Below, piece after piece: positions 41,518 through 50,322 of a stretch of 64,000 bases of DNA. Both the position numbers and the translations under genes were made by a program. The stretch is from an uncultured Pseudomonadota bacterium (lineage in GTDB: Bacteria; Myxococcota_A; UBA796; SXON01). The notes below the pieces were generated by a model. It was not told the DNA's origin, did no database searches, and was given only the letters and a program-made list of their open reading frames with translations. How positions within the stretch are numbered: position 1 is the stretch's first letter; every line of letters starts with the position of its first letter. Location of the stretch: NCBI GenBank assembly GCA_903885375.1, contig CAISIK010000207.1, positions 62,001 through 126,000 of the forward strand, read 5' to 3'.

Positions 41518-42713
41518 CTTCGCGGCGAGGGTTTCTCGGCGGGGGGCTGGTGGCGCTGGCCGCCGGCCTCGCGACACGGCGTGCGCGGGCCGCCGAGGAG
41601 CAGTTCCTGCTGGTGTACTGGATCAAGGGCGGGTGGGACCAGACCTACGCCTTCGACCCGCACTTCGACAGCGACTTCGTGGACCGTGATCCGGCGAGCG
41701 CGCCGGCGGAGGTTTCGGGGATTCCTTTCGCGGACGCGGAGGACCGCCCCGCGGTCAAGGCCTTCTTCACGGAGTGGGGGAGCCGCACCGCCGTGCTGAA
41801 CGGCATCGCGGCGGGATCGATCTCGCACGATGTAGGCACCCGCCTGATGCTCAGCGGCAAGGCCGACCTCTCCACCGCCGACCTGCCCACCCGGCTGGCT
41901 GCGGCGTGCGGGAGCTCCCTCGCGGTGCCGCACGCCGTCGTGGCGGGCCCAAGTCTCCCGGGCGAGCTCGGCGGCGTCGTGACCCGCTTCGACGAGACGC
42001 TCCTCGCCGCCGCCCGCGGCGAGCGACCGCTCCCCCGCGATGAAGCGCGGGATGTGCGCATCCGCGCCTTCCTCGACGCCGAAGCGGCCGCGGCGTCCGA
42101 TCCCGCCCACGCCGAATGGGCGCTCGCCGCGGCGCGGCTCCCCACCCTGCGGTCCTTCGCCCAGGAGTACCGGGGCGGCGTGGCCTCGGAGGCCGACCGC
42201 GTACATCTCGTGGCGGCGCTGTTCGGCGCTGGCCTGTCGCGCACCGCCATCCTCTCGGGGGCGATGCCGCAGATGGCCCAGTGGGATTCGCACGTGCAGA
42301 ACCGCGACTGGCAGACCCGCTGCTACGACCTCTGCTTCTCCAACCTCGCGGGATTGTGCAGCACGCTGTCGAACACCCCGGGTCCCGGTGGCGGCTCGCT
42401 CCTCGATCGCACCCGCATCCTCGTCCTTTCCGAGATGGGGCGCCAACCCACCGAGAACGCCCAGGGCGGCAAGGACCACTGGCCCACCACCTCGGCGATG
42501 CTGATCGGCGCGGGCGTGGCCGGCGGGCGGGTGTACGGGGGCACCGACGCCACCCTCGCGGCGCGCGGGATGGACCGCGCCACCGGCGAGCCCGACGACG
42601 CCGCCGCGCGGTTCGGGCCCGACGATCTCGCCGCCACGATCGCGTTGGGCTTCGACGTGGACCCCGGCGAGCTCGCGCCGGGTGGGGCCCCGCTCACCGC
42701 GATCTGGGCCTGA
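41514..42713 (+). CDS. DUF1501 family protein (Tat-exported, sulfatase-like fold)
   Basis: The protein is 399 aa. MTSRRGFLGGGLVALAAGLA is a twin-arginine signal. Conserved DUF1501 elements include FLLVYWIKGGWDQTYAFDP near the start, WDSHVQNRDWQTRCYDL, ILVLSEMGRQPTENAQGGKDHWP and VYGGTD. DUF1501 proteins have an alkaline-phosphatase/sulfatase-like fold and usually accompany DUF1588/1592 or DUF1800 partners; the biochemical role is unsettled. Here it is the last gene of a three-gene unit. Confidence 0.85.
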   Translation: MTSRRGFLGGGLVALAAGLATRRARAAEEQFLLVYWIKGGWDQTYAFDPHFDSDFVDRDPASAPAEVSGIPFADAEDRPAVKAFFTEWGSRTAVLNGIAAGSISHDVGTRLMLSGKADLSTADLPTRLAAACGSSLAVPHAVVAGPSLPGELGGVVTRFDETLLAAARGERPLPRDEARDVRIRAFLDAEAAAASDPAHAEWALAAARLPTLRSFAQEYRGGVASEADRVHLVAALFGAGLSRTAILSGAMPQMAQWDSHVQNRDWQTRCYDLCFSNLAGLCSTLSNTPGPGGGSLLDRTRILVLSEMGRQPTENAQGGKDHWPTTSAMLIGAGVAGGRVYGGTDATLAARGMDRATGEPDDAAARFGPDDLAATIALGFDVDPGELAPGGAPLTAIWA

Positions 42714-42766
42714 CCGGGGCCCGCTTCCCCCTCGGCGCGGCCGGCCCGGTTAGCTTTTCGGCCACG

Positions 42767-43759
42767 ATGCCACACTTCGAAGAAGGCACTACGCTCGACC
42801 GGTTCCTGCTCGACACCATGCGGGCGCGGCCAGGTGCCACAGGGCAGCTCGTCACCCTGCTCAAACAGGTCGCCCTCGCCGGCAAGCTGGTGAATGCCCG
42901 CGTGCAGCGCGCGGGGCTGGCCGGGATGCTGGGTGCGGTCGGGGGCATGAACATCCAGGGCGAGTACGTCCAGAAGCTCGATGTCTACGCCAACGACACC
43001 TTCAAGCGCGCGCTGGAACACGCCGGCGTCTGCTGCATGATCGTGAGCGAGGAGGACGAGGAGCAGATGCTCATCCCCGCCGACTACGAGGCGGGCGAGT
43101 ACATCTTCTCCATGGACCCCCTCGATGGGTCCAGCAACATCGACACCAACGCCTCCATCGGCACCATCTTCGGCATCCACCGCAAGGTGAGCGCGGGCCG
43201 CGATGGCGCCCCCGCCGATGTGCTCCGCGCGGGCCGCGAGCTCGTGTGCGCCGGGTATGTGCTCTATGGCGCGGGCACGATGCTGGTGCTCAGCACCGGC
43301 GCGGGCGTTCACGGCTTCACGCTCGACCCGAGCGTGGGCGAGTTCTTCCTCTCCCACCTCGACATCCGTCTCCAACCCTCTACGCGCGCGTACAGCTGCA
43401 ACGAGGCCTACAGCGCACAGTGGGATCCGCGCCTGCAGGCCTGGCTCGCGGGCCTGAAGGAGCCCTCCCTCGGCTGGTCGGCCCGCTACATCGGGTCGCT
43501 CGTGGGCGACTTCCACCGCAACCTGGTGAAGGGCGGGGTGTTCCTGTACCCGCCCACCGCCAAGGCCCGGCAGGGCAAGCTCCGGATGCTCTACGAGGCC
43601 CAGCCGCTCGCCTTCCTCGCGGAAGCGGCGGGGGGCGCGGCGAGCGATGGGCACATGCCCATCCTCGACAAGGTGCCCACCAGCCTGCACGAACGATCGC
43701 CGCTGTACATCGGCAATGCGGAGGCGGTCGCGCGCATCGTGGAGGTGCTCAACTCATGA
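42767..43759 (+). CDS. fbp: Fructose-1,6-bisphosphatase, class I
   Basis: The protein is 330 aa, the class I length. IVSEEDEEQ and MDPLDGSSNIDTN are the metal-binding motifs, with ASIGTIFGIH, YVLYGAGTMLVLSTG, YIGSLVGDFHRNL, KGGVFLYPPT and KLRMLYEAQPLAFLAE completing the family. It removes the 1-phosphate in gluconeogenesis. The ATG at 42767 has no clear ribosome-binding site but a TTAGCT element about 15 nt upstream. The next gene overlaps its stop by 4 nt. Confidence 0.95.
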   Translation: MPHFEEGTTLDRFLLDTMRARPGATGQLVTLLKQVALAGKLVNARVQRAGLAGMLGAVGGMNIQGEYVQKLDVYANDTFKRALEHAGVCCMIVSEEDEEQMLIPADYEAGEYIFSMDPLDGSSNIDTNASIGTIFGIHRKVSAGRDGAPADVLRAGRELVCAGYVLYGAGTMLVLSTGAGVHGFTLDPSVGEFFLSHLDIRLQPSTRAYSCNEAYSAQWDPRLQAWLAGLKEPSLGWSARYIGSLVGDFHRNLVKGGVFLYPPTAKARQGKLRMLYEAQPLAFLAEAAGGAASDGHMPILDKVPTSLHERSPLYIGNAEAVARIVEVLNS

Positions 43760-44775
43760 GCGCGAGCGCGGGGCTCGGGCCCAACGCGGCGGCCGCCAAC
43801 TGGGAGTTGGAGGGCGAAGAAGTGGTGGAGCAGACCACCGTGCCTGGCGAGCGTGCCCGCATCCTGAAGTCCCGCCTTCGCCTCGGGAGCCGCCTCTCCG
43901 TGGTGCGTAAACGGCTGCCCTGCGTGGAGGGCCCCCCGGTGGTGCTGGTGCACGGGTTCGCGCAGAACCGGTACACCTGGCACAGCTCCGGCCGTTCGAT
44001 GAGCGCGTGGCTGGCCTCGCAGGGCCTCGACGTGTACGTGCTCGAGCTCCGGGGCCACGGCAACAGCCGGGCCAGCGGCTCGCCGGAGCGCTTCTCCGAC
44101 TACGTGGATGATGCCGCAGAGCTGGCCGCCGCCATCGGCGAGCCGGCCTTCTGGGTGGGCCACTCCCTCGGTGGGGCCGTTTCCTATGCGCTGGCCACCC
44201 GCACCCCGGTTCGCGGGGTCGTCGGAATCGGGGCCGTGTACCGCTTTGCCCAGCACAATCGGGTGGTGAACTGGCTCACCCGCGCCTCCCATCTGGCGCG
44301 CGCCCGCGGCCTCTTCGGCGGCGTGTCGGTGCGTACCCGCTTTGCCGGCCAGCTCCTCGGCCGCCTCTACAGCATCTCGGACATCGCCGGCTACGCCTTC
44401 CCGGTGAGCGGCTGGGCGCCCGGCAGTCTCGAGCCGGAGCTCCTTGCCGAGCGTCTGGAGCGCGGGTTCGACTGGACGAGCCTGCACGTGTGGCTGGACA
44501 TGTCGCGCTGGGCCCACGAGGGCGGCTTCGACTACGCCCAAGCCTGGGCGGCCGCCGATGTGCCGCTGCTCGTCATCACGGGTGATCTCGACCACCTGAT
44601 GCCGCCGCCGGATGCCCGGGCCGCCTTCACCGAGTCCGGGAGCCGAGACAAGCAGCTCCTCGAGCTCGAACCGTGGAACACCGGCGCCCACTGGGGCCAC
44701 CTCGACCTCGTCAGCGGCAAGGCCGCGCCCGAGCACGTGTGGGCGCCCGTCCGTCGCTGGATCGGGGAGCGGTAG
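43756..44775 (+). CDS. Alpha/beta hydrolase
   Basis: The protein is 339 aa. VVLVHGFAQNRYTW is the oxyanion-hole segment, WVGHSLGGAVSYAL the nucleophile elbow (GHSLG), DLDHLMPPPD supplies the Asp region and WGHLDLVSGKAAPEHVW the catalytic His. No signal peptide, so cytoplasmic. It resembles the poly-hydroxyalkanoate-type or epoxide-hydrolase-like branch, but substrate is unknown. Coupled by ATGA overlap to the fbp gene and followed by the kinase gene after 1 nt. Confidence 0.82.
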   Translation: MSASAGLGPNAAAANWELEGEEVVEQTTVPGERARILKSRLRLGSRLSVVRKRLPCVEGPPVVLVHGFAQNRYTWHSSGRSMSAWLASQGLDVYVLELRGHGNSRASGSPERFSDYVDDAAELAAAIGEPAFWVGHSLGGAVSYALATRTPVRGVVGIGAVYRFAQHNRVVNWLTRASHLARARGLFGGVSVRTRFAGQLLGRLYSISDIAGYAFPVSGWAPGSLEPELLAERLERGFDWTSLHVWLDMSRWAHEGGFDYAQAWAAADVPLLVITGDLDHLMPPPDARAAFTESGSRDKQLLELEPWNTGAHWGHLDLVSGKAAPEHVWAPVRRWIGER

Positions 44776-44776
44776 C

Positions 44777-47700
44777 GTGGGCGGCACCCAGCTCATCCAC
44801 GGGTGTCCGCTCCTCGAGCGGATCGGTGAGGGTGGTATCGCGGATGTCTTCCGGTCGGAGTGGCAGGGCCGCCCCGTCGCCCTCAAGGTGCTGCGCGATC
44901 CGGAGCGGGTGTCGGTGGCCCGACGTTTCGTGCGCGAGGGGCGCCTCCTGCAGCGGTTGCAGCACGCGGGCCTGGTGCGCTGCCTGGCGATCTTCGAGGG
45001 CGAGAGCCCGGCGCTCGTGCTCGAGCTCCTCCGCGGCAGCCCGCTCGATGAACGGGTGGCCCGGCGTCCGCTCAGCGGCGATGAGGCCATGCACCTCGGC
45101 GCGGCCGTGCTGCGTACGCTCCAGCACCTGCACGAGAACGGCATCATTCACCGGGACGTGAAGGCGTCGAACATCTTCTGCACGGACGACAACCGCACCG
45201 TCCTGATGGATCTCGGGCTCGCCGCCGACGCGGCCGACCCGCTCACCACTACGCTGGGCGATGTCCTCGGCACCTACGCCTACATGGCGCCGGAGCAGAT
45301 CGCGGGCGCCCAGAGCGACCATCGGTGCGACCTCTACAGCCTCGGCGTGACGCTCTACGAGGCGGTTTCCGGCGCACGACCCTACAACGCGCGCTCGGCG
45401 GCGGCCTGGCTGGTGGCCCACCGCAGCGGCGAGGCCACGCCGCTCGGCGAGGTGGCCTCGGGCCTGCCGGTCCGTTTCGCCGCGCTCGTGGACCGCCTCA
45501 TGGCGCGCGACCCGGCGGTGCGGCCGCCCTCGGCGGCGGTGGCGCTGGCGCTCCTGACGGGCGCGTCGGGCATGCGCTTCTCCCTGCACTCGCCGGTGCT
45601 CGCCGGGCGGAGCGCCGCCATCGGCGCGGTGAGCGCGGCCCTCGATGCGGGCGGCTGCATCCAGCTTACCGGCCCGCCCGGCGCGGGGTTCGGCGCGCTG
45701 GCGCGTCGGATTCGGCAGCTGGCGGCCGAGTCGGGCGTGGAGGTGATCGGGTTGCGGGGGCGCCGGAGAATGAAGCCCGCCGATGTGTGCACCGCGCTGG
45801 CCTTCGAGCTCAGTCGCTTCGGGCTCCCCATGGCCGAAGACGAGGCCTCGCTCCAAGCGCTGCTCGAGGACCTGGCGCGCGAAGGGGTGGTGCTGCTGCT
45901 CGCGGAGGAGGTCGACGCGCTCGGCGCCGATGCGTTCGCCGTGCTGCAGCGGGCCAGCATGGTCGCGGGTGTGGCGGCGGTCCACCTCGGCACGGAGATG
46001 CCTTCGGTGGCCGGCGCTCGCCGCTTGCCGCTCCGTCCGCTCGCCGTCGACGAGGTCCGGCGTCTGGCGGAGGGCATGCTGGCCTCGCACGCCGTTCCCG
46101 TCGCCTTCGATCAGGCGTTGACGGAGGCCGCGGGGGGGCTCCCCGCGCTCGTGGTGGCGCTCGTTCGGGAGCAGGTGGAGGCCGGCACGCTCCGCTGCGA
46201 GGGCCTGGCGCAGACGGGCCAGCCGGTGTGGACGTGGGATGCCTCGTCGGGCATCGTTCCGGGCGAGAGCACCCGCCGGATGCTGGAGCGCGGCCTCCGG
46301 AGCCTGTCGGAGCCGGCGCGTCGGGTGCTCGCGGTGCTCGCCGTGGCCGACGACACCGTGCCCACCGAGCTCCTCGAGGCGGCCGCCGGGACCACCGGGG
46401 ATGGGCTCGAGGTGGGGCAGTTGGTGTCCCGGGGGCTCGTGCAGACCTGGTCCGAGGGGGGCGAGGGTTGGGTGCGGGTGGCGCGGGCGAGCGTGGAGAA
46501 GCTCGTCCTCGAAGGCCTGACCCGCGACCAACGGAACGAAATCCACGCGGCGCTCGCCGATGCCGCGGAGGCGCGCGGCGATGGGGAGTGGGAGCGGCGG
46601 TTCCGGCTCTTCCACCGCTCGCTCGCGATTCCGGGCGGCGAAGGTGCCACCGCCCTCCTCGAGCTCGGCGAGTTCCTCGCGCACTCCGGGCGCCCGGTGC
46701 GCGCGCTCCGCATGCTCGACCTGCCGGGGACCGGGGGTGACACGCTGCCGCCCGCGCTGCTGCCTCGCCGGGCCATCGCCCGGGCAGAGGCGCTCATCAC
46801 GCTCGGCCGCCTGAGCGAAGCGCTCAACGCGCTCGCCGCCGGCGCGAGGCTCGCCGAGGGGCTGCCCTCGTTCGAGGATCGCGTGGGGGTGGACGCGCTC
46901 GAGATGGAGATCCTCCTCGGCATCGGGAGCCCACCGAGCGTGCCGCTGGTGGAGCGGGTGAGCGCCCAGGTGAACGACGGCCACGCGGGCGTGCTCCTGT
47001 CGCTCGGGCTCCTCGCCTCGGTGCGGGGGCAGCTCGCCACGGCGCTCGCGCTCCTTACGGCCGCCATCGACGTGTGCAACTCCCGGATCGACCGGCTCGC
47101 GGTGCGGGCCAACATCGCCCTCGCCGAGGTGCTCGTGCTCCTGGGGCGGGTGGCCGAGGCCGAACGGGTGATGACGGGCGTTGTGCGCGAGCTGCGCGGC
47201 CGGGACCGTCCCACCTTGTTCGCGGCCGCCACTGTCTGTCTGGCGCGCGTGGAGCGGGCCCTGGGCCACCTGGGCCGGGCCAGCGAGCTGCTCGAAACCG
47301 GCCTGGACCTCCATCGAATCTCGATGTCCCCGTCCTCGCTGGGAACCGACGTGCTCACGGCGTCGATCCACCTCGGTGCGGGCGAAGCCGAAAGTGCGGC
47401 GCGGGCCCTCTCCCGCGTGGGCGCGTTGGGGGGAGCGGTGCTGTACGCGGTGCGTGCGGAGTACTTCGAGGTGCTCGCCGAGCTGCGCCGTTTCCAGGGC
47501 GATGGCCCCTCCGCGCTCGCCGCCCACCTTGCCGCGGCGGAGGCCGCCCGGACGGCCGACGATGGCCTCCGGCTCGCCTACCACGAGGCGATGGCCGCGC
47601 TCCGCACCGCGAACGCCACCCTCACGGCCGACGCGGTGGGCCGTCTCAGCGAGATCGGCGCCCCGCGGCACCTCGCGCAGGTGTACCTCGTGGGGGGCTT

Positions 47701-47956
47701 GATCGGTCGCGATGCCGACATCCTGGCGTCGGCGGAGCAGTGTGCGCGCGCCTCCGAGGACCCGCTCCTGCTCCTCGAGGTCCTGTACGCCACGCGCAGC
47801 TCCGCCGGCCGGCCCGAGGCGAGGGTGCTCGCGCGGGCGGTGCTGGGGGGCCTCAACGGCACGGCACGGGATGCCTTCCGGGACCTGCCCGCCCTGGTCT
47901 GGGCGCTGGCGGCGCCCGACCGGGCGTCGGGGGACGCGCGTGATACGCGGGCGTGA
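44777..47956 (+). CDS. Serine/threonine kinase with degenerate AAA module and TPR-like C-terminus
   Basis: The protein is 1059 aa from the GTG at 44777, with GGGGAG 8 nt upstream. Residues 1-275 are a Hanks kinase: GEGGIADVF (Gly loop), VALKVLRD (Lys), HRDVKASN (catalytic loop), MDLGLAAD in place of DFG, then GTYAYMAPEQ. Residues about 280-560 look like an AAA/STAND ATPase, but the P-loop reads LTGPPGAGFGALA with no Lys after the Gly-rich turn, and LLLAEEVDALG is the Walker B-like strand. From about 600 to the end the sequence is helical repeats, TPR-like. Known kinase-AAA-TPR proteins (PknK/MalT-like) transmit signals to regulators. Confidence 0.87.
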   Translation: MGGTQLIHGCPLLERIGEGGIADVFRSEWQGRPVALKVLRDPERVSVARRFVREGRLLQRLQHAGLVRCLAIFEGESPALVLELLRGSPLDERVARRPLSGDEAMHLGAAVLRTLQHLHENGIIHRDVKASNIFCTDDNRTVLMDLGLAADAADPLTTTLGDVLGTYAYMAPEQIAGAQSDHRCDLYSLGVTLYEAVSGARPYNARSAAAWLVAHRSGEATPLGEVASGLPVRFAALVDRLMARDPAVRPPSAAVALALLTGASGMRFSLHSPVLAGRSAAIGAVSAALDAGGCIQLTGPPGAGFGALARRIRQLAAESGVEVIGLRGRRRMKPADVCTALAFELSRFGLPMAEDEASLQALLEDLAREGVVLLLAEEVDALGADAFAVLQRASMVAGVAAVHLGTEMPSVAGARRLPLRPLAVDEVRRLAEGMLASHAVPVAFDQALTEAAGGLPALVVALVREQVEAGTLRCEGLAQTGQPVWTWDASSGIVPGESTRRMLERGLRSLSEPARRVLAVLAVADDTVPTELLEAAAGTTGDGLEVGQLVSRGLVQTWSEGGEGWVRVARASVEKLVLEGLTRDQRNEIHAALADAAEARGDGEWERRFRLFHRSLAIPGGEGATALLELGEFLAHSGRPVRALRMLDLPGTGGDTLPPALLPRRAIARAEALITLGRLSEALNALAAGARLAEGLPSFEDRVGVDALEMEILLGIGSPPSVPLVERVSAQVNDGHAGVLLSLGLLASVRGQLATALALLTAAIDVCNSRIDRLAVRANIALAEVLVLLGRVAEAERVMTGVVRELRGRDRPTLFAAATVCLARVERALGHLGRASELLETGLDLHRISMSPSSLGTDVLTASIHLGAGEAESAARALSRVGALGGAVLYAVRAEYFEVLAELRRFQGDGPSALAAHLAAAEAARTADDGLRLAYHEAMAALRTANATLTADAVGRLSEIGAPRHLAQVYLVGGLIGRDADILASAEQCARASEDPLLLLEVLYATRSSAGRPEARVLARAVLGGLNGTARDAFRDLPALVWALAAPDRASGDARDTRA

Positions 47957-49491
47957 TGTCCCGCCTCGATCCCCATGCCCTGGTCCTCATTGATCCCCGC
48001 AGCGGGGAGGAAGTGGGCTCGCTCCCTTGCACCCCCGTCGAGGCGGTGCCGGATCTCGTCCGGGCGGCGCGCGAGGCGGGCGTGGCCTGGCGCCAGCGGC
48101 CGCTCGAGGAGCGCATCGGGGTGGTGCGCGGCCTCGGCAACGCCATCCTCGCCCGCGGGGCGGAGCTGGTGGCCATGCTCGGGGCCGAGCTCGGCAAGCC
48201 GGCCGGCGAGGCGTGGACGAGCGAGATCGTCACCATGGGCGAGCTGTTCGATCACTGGCTGGCGGTGATCGAGGATGAGCTGGAGGCGATCCCGCTCGAG
48301 CTCAACCCGCTGAACTACCCCGGCAAGCAGATCCGGGTGGAGCCCGAGGCGCTCGGCGTCATCGGCCTCATCATGCCGTGGAACTACCCGGTGCACCTGC
48401 CGATGCGCACGATCGTCCCGGCGCTGCTCGCGGGCAACGCCGTCGTGTTCAAGCCGAGCGAGCATGCCCCTCGCTGCGGGGCGCTCCTCGCGGAGGTCTT
48501 CGCGGCTGCGCTGCCCGCCAACCTCGTGGTGACCGTGCAGGGCGGCCCCGCGCAGGGCGCCGCCGTGATCGACGCCGGCGTGGACAAGGTCATCTTCACC
48601 GGCAGCGGCGCTGGGGGGCGCGCGGTGGCGGCGCGGGCCGCCCAGCACCTCATCCCCTGTGCGCTCGAGCTCGGCAGCAAGGATGCGGCGCTCGTGCTGC
48701 ACGACGCGAAGATGCCCCGAGCCGTGGAGGGCATCGTGTGGGGCGCCTTCCACAACGCCGGTCAGGACTGCGCGAGCGTGGAGCGGGTGCTCGTGGACCA
48801 GCGCATCGCCGAGCGCTTCGTGGCCGACGTGGTGAAGGCCGCGCAGGCGCTGCGCGTGGGGGAGGATGTCGGGCCGCTGGTGAACGAGGCGGCCTTGAAC
48901 AAGGTGCATGCCCAGGTGCAGGAGGCGGTGGCCCGCGGGGCCGTGCTCCACTGCGGCGGCGCGCCCACGGGCACCGGCTACTTCTACCCGGCCACCGTCC
49001 TCACGAACGTGCCGCTCGATTGCGCGCTGTGGCGCGAGGAGACCTTCGGCCCCGTGCTGCCGATCGCGGTCTTCACCAGCGAGGAGGAAGCAGTCACGAT
49101 GGCGAACGACTCTCCCTACGGCCTGTGCGTGAGCGTGTGGTCGAAGGATGTGGCGCGTGCCGAAGCCCTGGCGCTGCGGGTGCGGTGCGGCGTGAGCTTC
49201 GTGAACAACTGCTGCTTCTCGGGGCCGATGGGCGGCGCAGCGTGGGGTGGGCGAGGGGAGAGCGGCTACGGCGCCACCGGCTCGCGCTGGGGCCTCGCTG
49301 GCCTCGTTCACCCTCGCACGGTGGTGATCGACCGCTCGGGTGGGGCAAAGGAGATATGGTGGTTCCCCTACACGCCGGCCCTGAGCCAGATGGCCTCCGG
49401 GCTGGTAGAGATGGGTCGCTCAGGCGGCTCCAGGCTCGCGGGCGTGAAGAACACGCTGGGTGGGCTTCTTGGTCGCTGGAAAAAAACGTGA
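47956..49491 (+). CDS. Aldehyde dehydrogenase family protein
   Basis: The protein is 511 aa. VIGLIMPWNYPVHLP is the PWN motif, VFKPSEHAP the NAD-binding Lys block, FTGSGAGGRAVAARAAQHLI the Rossmann region, LELGSKDAALVLHD carries the general-base Glu, and NAGQDCASVERVLVD the catalytic Cys. EETFGPVLPI is the conserved third region. A C-terminal hydrophobic/basic extension (about residues 455-511) is unusual and may bind membrane. Probable NAD(P)-dependent oxidation of an aldehyde. The first base overlaps the stop of the kinase gene. Confidence 0.9.
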   Translation: MSRLDPHALVLIDPRSGEEVGSLPCTPVEAVPDLVRAAREAGVAWRQRPLEERIGVVRGLGNAILARGAELVAMLGAELGKPAGEAWTSEIVTMGELFDHWLAVIEDELEAIPLELNPLNYPGKQIRVEPEALGVIGLIMPWNYPVHLPMRTIVPALLAGNAVVFKPSEHAPRCGALLAEVFAAALPANLVVTVQGGPAQGAAVIDAGVDKVIFTGSGAGGRAVAARAAQHLIPCALELGSKDAALVLHDAKMPRAVEGIVWGAFHNAGQDCASVERVLVDQRIAERFVADVVKAAQALRVGEDVGPLVNEAALNKVHAQVQEAVARGAVLHCGGAPTGTGYFYPATVLTNVPLDCALWREETFGPVLPIAVFTSEEEAVTMANDSPYGLCVSVWSKDVARAEALALRVRCGVSFVNNCCFSGPMGGAAWGGRGESGYGATGSRWGLAGLVHPRTVVIDRSGGAKEIWWFPYTPALSQMASGLVEMGRSGGSRLAGVKNTLGGLLGRWKKT

Positions 49492-49509
49492 AACGCAGGT
49501 GGTGTGCTG

Positions 49510-50256
49510 ATGCGGTATCTCGGACTTGACCTGGGCCTCACTCCCCGAGACAGCTCGGGGGGAGTGGTGCTGGAACAGGCAGAAGGCGGCGTGCGCGTTG
49601 CCTCCGCCGACTCGTTGCGTGCCCACGAGGACACGCTGCGATGGCTCGCGCGCAATCGCCCCCGATCGGGCTGCGTGCTGGCCATGAACGCGCCGGTGAT
49701 CGTGGAGAACCTCTCGGGCAGCCGCCCGTGCGACAAGCTCCTCGCCGAGCACTTTTCGGTGTACCGGATCGACGAATACGCGAACAACACCGTGTCGTCC
49801 TCCCACCCGCGCACGATGGCCAAGGGCCTCGCGCGCATGGGCTTCAGCTTCGACCCGGCCAGCACCGCGGCCGAGCGCCTCATTGAAACCCACACGCCCT
49901 CGGCGCAGATCCTCCTCTTCGGGATCGACCGCCCCATTCGCATGAAGGCGGGGCCCATCGGCGGGCGCAAGGAAGCCGTGGCGCGGCTCCGCGAGCTCAT
50001 CGTGGAGAAGCTGTGCACGGGCGTGCCCCGGCTCCTGCCCTCCCCGGCGCTCGACACGATGCTCTCCGCCCACCTGCCCGATCTCAACGGCACGCGCCTC
50101 GGTGAGCTGGAGGAGCGCCTCGAGGCCCTACTCGTGGCCTACATCGCGGCCTGGCTGGGCGAGAACGGCTCGGAGGCCTGCGCCTTCCTCGGCGATCTCA
50201 CGCGGGGCTACATCCTCCTGCCCGACCCGACCCGGTTCGAGGCCACGCAGGGTTGA
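49510..50256 (+). CDS. DUF429 domain protein
   Basis: The protein is 248 aa. MRYLGLDLGLTPRDSSGGVV begins like an RNase H-fold acidic strand, then VLAMNAPVIVEN, SGSRPCDKLLAE and RPIRMKAGPIGG, which together match DUF429 (predicted RNase H-like nuclease fold). Acidic residues in the first strand and at about Asp115 would form the active site; the function is unproven. The start is the ATG at 49510, preceded by AGGTGGT. It is 18 nt downstream of the aldehyde dehydrogenase gene. Confidence 0.75.
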   Translation: MRYLGLDLGLTPRDSSGGVVLEQAEGGVRVASADSLRAHEDTLRWLARNRPRSGCVLAMNAPVIVENLSGSRPCDKLLAEHFSVYRIDEYANNTVSSSHPRTMAKGLARMGFSFDPASTAAERLIETHTPSAQILLFGIDRPIRMKAGPIGGRKEAVARLRELIVEKLCTGVPRLLPSPALDTMLSAHLPDLNGTRLGELEERLEALLVAYIAAWLGENGSEACAFLGDLTRGYILLPDPTRFEATQG

Positions 50257-50322
50257 GCGTCGTCGGGTGCGGGCCTCCGGCCGCGCCCGTGCCGGGATAG
50301 CCGCCGCGCGAACGGAAGGCCG

